Part shown: piece by piece, positions 1 to 4,750 of the stretch | Layout of the letters: each line of letters starts with the position of its first letter | How positions within the stretch are numbered: the first letter of the stretch is position 1 | Program-made: the position numbers and the translations under genes | Assembly: GCF_031082345.1 (NCBI RefSeq) | Contig: NZ_JAVHLH010000186.1 | Location: 1 to 5,833, forward strand | Source: Brevundimonas sp. | GTDB lineage: Bacteria > Pseudomonadota > Alphaproteobacteria > Caulobacterales > Caulobacteraceae | Length of the DNA: 5,833 nt | Reading direction: 5' to 3' | Notes under the pieces: generated by a model | Database searches by the model: none | Told to the model about the DNA's origin: nothing | Seen by the model: the letters and a program-made list of their open reading frames with translations, nothing else

Positions 1-1
1 C

Positions 2-2071
2 GCCCTGCTGCTCGGCGCGCCCCTGATGGCCGCCGCCCCCGCCTATGCCCAGGACGCCGCCCTGCTCGACGAGATCATCGTCACCGGCGTCCGCCCCGAC
101 ACCGCCATCCACACCGTCCGGCCCGAGGGCGTGGCCGCGGCTGCGCCGGACAGCGCCGGCCTCGTCGCCCGCCTGCCAGGCGCGGCCCTGATCGACAACG
201 GCGGCCTGTCCGGCCAGGTCCAGTACCGGGGCCTGTTCGGCGAGCGCGTCCTGACCCGGATCAACGGCCAGCGCTTCCACGGAGGCGGACCCAACGCCAT
301 GGACCCGCCGACGCACTATGCGCCGATGCCGCTGGTCGCCAGCGTCGAGGTCGACCGCGGCATCAGCCCGGTGCGCAACGGTCCGGCCCTGGCCGGCGGG
401 GTGAACGCGCGGCTCAAGGAAGTCGGCTTCGGCCAAGAGTCGACCTTCGCGCCCGCCTGGGACCTGGCCGCCAGCTACCGTTCGGTCGACGACGGCCGCA
501 GCTTCGGAGGCGTGGCCGGGATGGCCAGCGACCGCTTCCGGTTCAATCTGCTGGGCGCCTGGGAAAAGGGCGGCGACTTGCGCTTCCCCGGCGGCGTGGT
601 CCGGGACAGCGGTTTCCGCCGCGACACCTGGGGCCTCTCGGCCGGCTGGCGCGGGGCACCGGGCGAACTGGGGTTGGACCTGCGGGCGCAGGAGACCGGC
701 CCGACCGGCACCCCGCCGTTCGCCATGGACATCCAGTATTTCGACACCGACTTCGCCCGCCTGAACTTCGTCGGCCCGGCGGACTCGAAGGTGCGTCTTG
801 AAGCCTCGCTGGGTCACACCCGGGTCGAGCACGGGATGGACAGTTTCAGCCTGAGGCCGGCGCCCGCCATGGCCGCGATGCGGCGGCTGTCGCTGGCCGA
901 CGCCGAGACCCTGGTCGGCGAGGCGCGGCTGGTCTTCGGCTCGCGCGGCCGCAGCCTGAGCCTCGGCATGGACTTCGAACAGGCCGACAAGTCGGTGACC
1001 ATCACCCACCCGGACAACCCGAACTTCTTCGTCACCTCCCTGCCGGGGATCGAGCTGTCCCGACTCGGGGCGCACCTCGAGTGGCGCGGCGCCGTCCGGG
1101 GCGTCGAGGCGGAGCTGGGCGTCCGGGTCGACGCCCACGAGGCCTCCGCGGGCGAGGCCTCGACGGGCCCCGCCGTCCCCGCCGGTCCGACCCTGCTGGC
1201 GGTCGCCTTCAACGCCGGCGACCGGGACTGGAGCGGCGAGACCGTCGACGTCGCCGCCCGCTTCTGGCGCGACCTCGGCGACCTCACCCCGCGCCTGACC
1301 CTGGCCCGCAAGACCCGGACCCCGAACGCGGTCGAGCGCTTCTCGTGGATGCCGACCGAGGCCAGCGGCGGCCTCGCCGACGGCAACATCTACGTCGGGG
1401 ACCGGGGCCTTCGACCCGAGACGGCGTGGATCCTGGAGGGCGGATTCGACTGGGGCCGCGGCGCGCTCTGGGCCCGGCCGACGATCTACTACCGGCGGGT
1501 CGACGGCTACATCCAGGGCGTGCCGTTCGACGACACTCCCGGCGTGGCCGACACGCGGGTCGAGATGGTCGCGGCCATGAGCGGCGATCCCACCCCGCTG
1601 CGCTTCGCCAATGTCGATGCGGAGCTGTACGGCTTCGACATGGACTTCGGCCTGCAGGCTACGGACCGTCTGCGCCTCGACGGGGTCGCCAGCCTCGTGC
1701 GCGGCAAGCGTCGGGACGTCAGCGACGACCTGTACCGGATCGCCCCGCCGACCCTGCGGCTGGCCGCGACCTGGGACGAGGCCGACTGGTCCGTCGGGGC
1801 CGAGGTGGCGGGAACGCTGCGCCAGACCCATGTCTCGGCCGGCGCCGACGAGACGCCCAGCGGGGGCTACGCCGTGGTCAACCTGCGCGGCGAGTGGCGC
1901 CTGCGGCCGGGGCTGCAACTGGAGGCCGGTATCGAAAACCTGCTCGACCGCGACTATCGCGCCCATCTGGCGGGCCGGAACCGGGTGGCGGATTCCGACG
2001 TCGCCTTGGGCGAGCGGCTGCCGGGCGCCGGGCGCGGAGGCTTCGTGACGCTGAAGGCGGCCTGGCGATGA
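2..2071 (+). CDS. TonB-dependent outer-membrane receptor, OprC/NosA copper-receptor-like (5' partial)
   Basis: Outer-membrane 22-strand barrel receptor that imports a ligand using TonB energy. The frame is open to the left edge and reads ALLLGAPLMAAAPAYAQD, the end of a Sec signal peptide with an AYA|Q cleavage site, so the ATG at 26 is internal to the signal peptide and the true start is upstream. Counting that Met as residue 1, a TonB-box-like DEIIVTG (15-21) precedes the plug domain, which carries LPGAALIDNGG, QYRGLFG and INGQRF. The C-terminal barrel signature ENLLDRDYRAHLAG is intact. The plug segment GGGPNAMDPPTHY (86-98) and the later EHGMDSFSLR (from residue 268) resemble OprC/NosA copper receptors, where equivalent regions bind copper through CxxxM and HxM; here the Cys position is Gly88, while Met92, His269 and Met271 remain. 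The protein ends in Trp-Arg rather than a terminal aromatic. The receptor class is secure; copper as substrate is inferred. Confidence 0.93.
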   Translation, partial: ALLLGAPLMAAAPAYAQDAALLDEIIVTGVRPDTAIHTVRPEGVAAAAPDSAGLVARLPGAALIDNGGLSGQVQYRGLFGERVLTRINGQRFHGGGPNAMDPPTHYAPMPLVASVEVDRGISPVRNGPALAGGVNARLKEVGFGQESTFAPAWDLAASYRSVDDGRSFGGVAGMASDRFRFNLLGAWEKGGDLRFPGGVVRDSGFRRDTWGLSAGWRGAPGELGLDLRAQETGPTGTPPFAMDIQYFDTDFARLNFVGPADSKVRLEASLGHTRVEHGMDSFSLRPAPAMAAMRRLSLADAETLVGEARLVFGSRGRSLSLGMDFEQADKSVTITHPDNPNFFVTSLPGIELSRLGAHLEWRGAVRGVEAELGVRVDAHEASAGEASTGPAVPAGPTLLAVAFNAGDRDWSGETVDVAARFWRDLGDLTPRLTLARKTRTPNAVERFSWMPTEASGGLADGNIYVGDRGLRPETAWILEGGFDWGRGALWARPTIYYRRVDGYIQGVPFDDTPGVADTRVEMVAAMSGDPTPLRFANVDAELYGFDMDFGLQATDRLRLDGVASLVRGKRRDVSDDLYRIAPPTLRLAATWDEADWSVGAEVAGTLRQTHVSAGADETPSGGYAVVNLRGEWRLRPGLQLEAGIENLLDRDYRAHLAGRNRVADSDVALGERLPGAGRGGFVTLKAAWR

Positions 2072-2124
2072 GCGTGCGAGACCGCGGCGACCGGCGCCGC
2101 TCCATCCGGAAAGGACGACCATGA
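2068..2124 (+). CDS. possible 18-residue arginine-rich coupling peptide
   Basis: An ATG overlaps the receptor's TGA (ATGA at 2068-2071) and opens an 18-codon frame, MSVRDRGDRRRSIRKGRP. It ends at a TGA that overlaps the methyltransferase ATG (ATGA at 2121-2124). Seven of 18 residues are Arg and one is Lys. A weak Shine-Dalgarno-like GAAGG sits at 2053-2057, ten bases before the ATG. The double stop-start geometry would let ribosomes pass from the receptor gene to the methyltransferase gene. The frame continues a long out-of-frame open stretch inside the receptor gene, as expected by chance in GC-rich DNA, and the methyltransferase has its own ribosome-binding site. No family is recognised. 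It may simply be an untranslated spacer. Confidence 0.22.
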   Translation: MSVRDRGDRRRSIRKGRP

Positions 2125-2753
2125 CCCCCGAACAGGCCCGCGAATTCTGGGACGGCCGCTACGGCGACGAGTCCTATCTGTTCGGCGAACGTCCGAACGC
2201 CTTCCTGGAACGACAGGCCGACCGGCTGCGGCCGGGCATGACGGTGCTGGCCGTCGCGGACGGGGAGGGGCGCAACGGCGTCTGGCTGGCCCGCCGGGGG
2301 CTGACGGTGACCAGCACCGACATCTCGCCGCGGGCGGTGGCCAAGGCCCGGGCCCTGGCCGCGCGCCACGGGGCTGAGGTCGACGCCCGGCTGGCCGATC
2401 TGGAGACCTGGGACTGGCCGGTTGAGGCCTTCGACGTGGTGGTCGGGGTCTTCATCCAGTTCGCGCCGTCCGACATGCGCGACCGCCTGTTCGCGCGGAT
2501 GAAGCAGGCGCTGAAGCCGGGCGGCCTGCTGCTGTTGGAGGGCTATCGGCCGGAACAGCTCGCCTACGGCACGGGCGGACCGGGGCAGGTGGAGAATCTC
2601 TACACCGAGGCGCTGCTGCGCGACGCCTTCGCGGACATGGAGGAAGTGTCGCTGGCCAGCTACGACGCCGAGATCGCCGAGGGTTCGGGCCACGTCGGCC
2701 TGTCCGCCCTGATCGATCTGGTGGCGATGAAGCCGGAGGCCGTTGCGGCATGA
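2121..2753 (+). CDS. class I SAM-dependent methyltransferase
   Basis: A 210-residue soluble, presumably cytoplasmic methyltransferase with a Rossmann fold. It opens with FWDGRYGDESYLFGERPNAF (9-28), a lead-in typical of a TehB-like, Methyltransf_25-type family. SAM-binding motif I is VLAVADGEGRN (42-52), with Ala-Asp in place of the usual Gly-Cys before GEG; Asp67 in TSTDIS is the likely ribose-binding acid of motif II. FDVVVGVFIQFAP matches motif IV, and LKPGGLLLLEGY matches the strand before the last helices. There is no signal peptide or membrane segment. AAGGA at 2111-2115 supports the start five bases later. Its stop overlaps the start of the next gene by ATGA, so the two are probably translationally coupled. 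The substrate cannot be read from sequence; a small-molecule or metalloid/thiol substrate is only a guess from TehB-like relatives and the redox/metal context. Confidence 0.88.
   Translation: MTPEQAREFWDGRYGDESYLFGERPNAFLERQADRLRPGMTVLAVADGEGRNGVWLARRGLTVTSTDISPRAVAKARALAARHGAEVDARLADLETWDWPVEAFDVVVGVFIQFAPSDMRDRLFARMKQALKPGGLLLLEGYRPEQLAYGTGGPGQVENLYTEALLRDAFADMEEVSLASYDAEIAEGSGHVGLSALIDLVAMKPEAVAA
2735..2739 (+). promoter_or_regulatory. Shine-Dalgarno site of the tlpA-like gene, inside the methyltransferase gene
   Basis: GGAGG lies within the last codons of the methyltransferase, ten bases before the ATG at 2750. It supports the ATGA-overlap start, so the gene can be initiated directly as well as by termination-reinitiation. 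Confidence 0.6.
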
Positions 2754-3544
2754 ACGCGGTCGAGCTGGGGCCGCTGGTCCTGTCCGGCGAACGATTCGCC
2801 ATCATCGTCGGCGTGGCCGTCTTTCTGCTGGGGTCGGGCGTGCTGGCGAGCCGGGTCAGCCCCCGTTTCAACGCCTGGAGCACGGTGGCGGTGCTGACCG
2901 GCCTGGGCGCGGCGCGCCTGGCCCATGTGATCGCCCACTGGAGCTATTTCGCCGACGACCCGCTGAGGGCGCTGGCGGTGTGGCAGGGGGGATTCATCTG
3001 GCCCTGGGCGCTGGCGCCGGTCGCCGTCGCCGCGGTCGTCATGCTGCGCGAGCGGCGGCTGATGCTTTGGGCCGCGGCGCCGGTGATCGCCTGCGCCCTG
3101 GCCGGGGCGGCGACGGTGCGGCTGACGTCGGGGACGGAGCCGACGCCAGCCCCCGCGATGAGCCTGGTCAGTCTGGAGGGCGCGGCGGTGAACCTCGCCG
3201 CCGTCGACGGGCGTCCGACCGTCATCAACCTGTGGGCCACCTGGTGCCCGCCCTGTCGCCGCGAAATGCCGGCGCTGGCGCAGGCCCAGGACGACCGTCC
3301 CGACGTCCGCTTCCTGTTCGTCAACCAGGGCGAAGGACAGGCGCAGGTCGCCCGCTGGCTGGAGGAGGCCGGGCTCGAGATCGACAATGTCCTGTTCGAC
3401 CCGGCCATGTCCGTGCCGCGCCACTACGGCACGGCGGGGCTGCCGGTCACCCTGTTCCTCGGTCGGGACGGACGGCTGGCCAAGGCGCATGTCGGCGAGA
3501 TCGCGCCCGAACAGATCGAGGCTGAAATCGCCCGCCTGAAATAG
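2750..3544 (+). CDS. membrane-anchored TlpA-family thiol-disulfide oxidoreductase with Lgt-like N-terminal domain
   Basis: A 264-residue two-part protein. Residues 1-125 form about four membrane segments (roughly 16-34, 43-62, 83-98, 106-124). Their sequence resembles the first part of prolipoprotein diacylglyceryl transferase: ELGPL near the N-terminus, GLGAARLAHVIAHW (51-64), and FADDPLRALAVWQGGF (67-82). The Lgt catalytic SFHGG that should follow is absent (IWPWA instead), so Lgt activity is not expected and the domain probably serves as an anchor. Residues 135-264 are a thioredoxin fold of the TlpA/ResA/DsbE type: NLWATWCPPCRREMP with redox Cys166 and Cys169, and cis-proline Pro232 in GLPVTLF. 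An even number of segments with Lgt-like topology would place the thioredoxin domain in the periplasm. Relatives reduce apocytochrome c or copper-chaperone/Sco cysteines for oxidase assembly. After an OprC-like receptor, a copper-related role is plausible but unproven. The ATG overlaps the upstream stop. Confidence 0.9.
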   Translation: MNAVELGPLVLSGERFAIIVGVAVFLLGSGVLASRVSPRFNAWSTVAVLTGLGAARLAHVIAHWSYFADDPLRALAVWQGGFIWPWALAPVAVAAVVMLRERRLMLWAAAPVIACALAGAATVRLTSGTEPTPAPAMSLVSLEGAAVNLAAVDGRPTVINLWATWCPPCRREMPALAQAQDDRPDVRFLFVNQGEGQAQVARWLEEAGLEIDNVLFDPAMSVPRHYGTAGLPVTLFLGRDGRLAKAHVGEIAPEQIEAEIARLK

Positions 3545-3547
3545 ACC

Positions 3548-3585
3548 GGGAAGTCAGGTCGCGCCTGTCTGGCGCAGGCCTTCCC
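3548..3585. repeat. inverted repeats at the convergent tlpA-like/trmL junction
   Basis: GGGAAG (3548-3553) is complementary to CTTCCC (3580-3585), and GCCTG (3563-3567) is complementary to CAGGC (3575-3579). Together they could form a branched or internally looped hairpin across the 3' ends of two converging genes. No T-tract follows on either strand, so it does not fit an intrinsic terminator well, and part of it is trmL coding sequence. Convergent transcripts must end or collide here, which is why it is listed. Confidence 0.25.
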
Positions 3586-4000
3586 ACAGGGCGATGCCGG
3601 CGCTGACCGACAGGTTCAGGGATCGCGCCCCGGGTCGGAGAGGAATCACCACCCGGGCGTCGGCGGCCGCGTGCACGAAATCGGGCGCGCCGGAGGATTC
3701 GCTGCCGAACAGCAGGCTGTCGTCGGGTCGGAAGGCGAATTCGTCGAGCGGCGTGGCGCCCCTGGTCGTGAACAGCACCAGCCGCCCCGGGCCGCGATCA
3801 CGCTGGAATTCGTCCCAACCGGGGTGGCGGATCATGTGGCCGAGGGGCCCGTAGTCCAGCGCGGCGCGCTTCATGGCCCGGTCGTCGAAGCGGAAGCCGG
3901 CGGGTTCGATGACGTGCAGTTCCACCCCGAAACAGGCGCTCAGCCTGATGCAGGCGCCGACGTTCTGCGGAATGGCCGGTTGAAAAAGGGCGAGACGCAT
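3554..4000 (-). CDS. trmL: tRNA (cytidine/uridine(34)-2'-O)-methyltransferase TrmL
   Basis: A 148-residue SPOUT-class (trefoil-knot) enzyme that 2'-O-methylates the wobble nucleotide of certain tRNA-Leu species, acting as a dimer in the cytoplasm. The ends match the family: it begins MRLALFQPAIPQNVGACIRL and closes with RSLNLSVSAGIALWEGLRQ. Motif 1 spans Asn13-Arg19, HVIEPAGFRFDD (29-40) is a family signature, motif 2 is FGSESSG (98-104), and motif 3 with the knot is 126-140. E. coli TrmL is slightly longer, by a short C-terminal tail. The start at 4000 is chosen because the family begins at this Met and GAGGG (minus strand, 4012-4008) lies seven bases upstream; the open frame continues to an ATG at 4177, but that extension has no TrmL character. 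It diverges from petA and converges with the tlpA-like gene, so it is probably transcribed alone. Confidence 0.93.
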   Translation of the reverse strand: MRLALFQPAIPQNVGACIRLSACFGVELHVIEPAGFRFDDRAMKRAALDYGPLGHMIRHPGWDEFQRDRGPGRLVLFTTRGATPLDEFAFRPDDSLLFGSESSGAPDFVHAAADARVVIPLRPGARSLNLSVSAGIALWEGLRQTGAT

Positions 4001-4007
4001 TCTAAGG

Positions 4008-4012
4008 CCCTC
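4008..4012 (-). promoter_or_regulatory. Shine-Dalgarno site of trmL
   Basis: Read on the minus strand this is GAGGG, ending seven bases before the ATG at 4000. It favours the 148-residue start over the upstream in-frame ATG at 4177. Confidence 0.6.
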
Positions 4013-4077
4013 ATACGCGTGGCCCGGGGGCTTGTCGCGGCTCGAATTGCGACCGTTTCTCAGGAGGCGGCAGCGAC

Positions 4078-4096
4078 TTGCGGCGATGCGCCGCAA
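4078..4096. repeat. perfect 8-bp inverted repeat, operator-like
   Basis: TTGCGGCG (4078-4085) and CGCCGCAA (4089-4096) are exact reverse complements separated by ATG. The 19-base dyad lies 78 bases before the trmL start and 101 bases before the petA start. It could be a binding site for a dimeric regulator or, if transcribed, a small hairpin. Its symmetry does not extend outward (C at 4077 against A at 4097). No regulator family is identified from the half-site. Confidence 0.4.
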
Positions 4097-4142
4097 AGCC
4101 GGGCCGGGCCAGCCATCCGGGATTTCGCTAAAGGAACGACAG

Positions 4143-4179
4143 CGTTGCAGCGGCGCGCCCCAGGGCGACGCCGCCAACG
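4143..4179 (+). promoter_or_regulatory. bulged hairpin in the petA leader, next to its ribosome-binding site
   Basis: Three stacked stems can be read. CGTTG 4143-4147 pairs with CAACG 4175-4179. GCGGCG 4150-4155 pairs with CGCCGC 4169-4174. CGCC 4156-4159 pairs with GGCG 4164-4167, closing a four-base CCAG loop. Only a CA bulge (4148-4149) and an A bulge (4168) interrupt 15 base pairs. It ends four bases before the AGGAG at 4184-4188. No U-tract follows, so it is not an intrinsic terminator; a role in mRNA stability or translation is possible. Being GC-rich, it could also be fortuitous. Confidence 0.4.
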
Positions 4180-4183
4180 GCTC

Positions 4184-4188
4184 AGGAG
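4184..4188 (+). promoter_or_regulatory. petA: Shine-Dalgarno site of petA
   Basis: AGGAG lies eight bases before the GTG at 4197 and decides the start: it points to that GTG rather than the in-frame ATG at 4032, whose extra 55 codons look unlike any Rieske protein. A GAATC (GANTC-type) methylation motif sits between it and the GTG at 4191-4195. Confidence 0.7.
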
Positions 4189-4196
4189 ACGAATCG

Positions 4197-4733
4197 GTGG
4201 CTGCAGACCAGGGCGACCTGACCTATCAGGATCCCAATCGTAGAGACTTCATCCACATCGCGGCCGGCGCGGCGGCGGTGGGCGCGGGGGCCATGGCCGC
4301 CTGGCCGCTGATCAATTCGATGAACCCGGCCGCCGACACCCTGGCGCTGTCGACCATCGAGTTCGACCTGACCAAGGTCCAGGAGGGCCAGCAGGTCGTC
4401 ATCAAATGGCAGGGCAAGCCGGTGTTCGTGCGCTACCGCACCCCGGCCGAGATCCAGCAGGCCCGCGCCGACGACCGGGCCGGCCTGAAGGACCCGCAGA
4501 CCGACGCGGACCGGGTCAAGCCGGGCCACCAGCAGTATCTGGTCGTGATCGGCTCGTGCACCCACCTGGGCTGCGTGCCGACCTTCGGCTCGGGCGATTA
4601 CGGCGGCTGGTTCTGCCCCTGCCACGGCTCGCACTACGACACCTCGGGCCGCATCCGCAAAGGACCGGCGCCGGCGAACCTGGTCGTGCCGACCTATGAA
4701 TATGTGTCCGACACCCGCGTGAAAATCGGCTGA
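4197..4733 (+). CDS. petA: ubiquinol-cytochrome c reductase, Rieske iron-sulfur subunit
   Basis: The 178-residue Rieske subunit of the cytochrome bc1 complex carries electrons from ubiquinol to cytochrome c1 on the periplasmic side. The N-terminus contains a twin-arginine motif, [11 protein letters not shown] (Arg15-Arg16), followed by a hydrophobic segment (about 18-40) that stays as membrane anchor after Tat export. The globular domain carries both cluster boxes: CTHLGC (121-126) and CPCHGSHYD (140-148). Cys121, His123, Cys140 and His143 would bind the 2Fe-2S cluster, and Cys126-Cys142 form the stabilising disulfide. GPAPANL is the conserved proline loop. With the GTG start the length fits alphaproteobacterial PetA. 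It is first in the operon; petB begins 17 bases after its stop. No key residue is missing. Confidence 0.97.
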   Translation: MAADQGDLTYQDPNRRDFIHIAAGAAAVGAGAMAAWPLINSMNPAADTLALSTIEFDLTKVQEGQQVVIKWQGKPVFVRYRTPAEIQQARADDRAGLKDPQTDADRVKPGHQQYLVVIGSCTHLGCVPTFGSGDYGGWFCPCHGSHYDTSGRIRKGPAPANLVVPTYEYVSDTRVKIG

Positions 4734-4750
4734 GGACGGGCGAGAAAACG

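Larger units (their letters stand above)
4001..4196. other. divergent trmL-petA intergenic region
   Basis: These 196 bases separate the start of trmL (minus) from petA (plus) and must hold the trmL promoter and probably the bc1 operon promoter. It is the only sizeable non-coding stretch in the window. It contains a perfect dyad (4078-4096) and a strong bulged hairpin (4143-4179). I could not find a convincing -35/-10 pair. GCTAAA at 4127-4132 resembles the Caulobacter housekeeping -10 core, but no TTG-type -35 lies at a suitable distance upstream. Confidence 0.7.

Noticed and set aside
26..28. ATG at 26 as the receptor start
   Set aside because: The frame is open to the window edge and the residues before this Met complete the hydrophobic core of a signal peptide, so the start is upstream of the window.
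1081..2067. Plus-strand frame rich in Arg, Gly and Pro inside the receptor gene
   Set aside because: Low-complexity shadow of the receptor reading frame with no own start signal; only its last 18 codons are discussed, because of their stop-start overlaps.
1878..2693. Minus-strand frame of 271 codons across the receptor-methyltransferase junction
   Set aside because: Antisense to two well-supported genes and without recognisable motifs or a ribosome-binding site.
4127..4132. GCTAAA as a -10 element for petA
   Set aside because: It resembles the Caulobacter sigma-73 -10 core, but no TTG-type -35 lies at a usable spacing, so a promoter call is not supported.
4001..4177. In-frame N-terminal extension of trmL from an ATG at 4177
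   Set aside because: TrmL proteins begin at the Met-Arg-Leu-Ala-Leu segment encoded at 4000, which has its own GAGGG; the extension has no conserved character.
4032..4196. In-frame N-terminal extension of petA from an ATG at 4032
   Set aside because: The added 55 residues are basic and unlike any Rieske N-terminus, would push the twin-arginine motif far inside, and cover the dyad and hairpin; the AGGAG-GTG start gives the family length.
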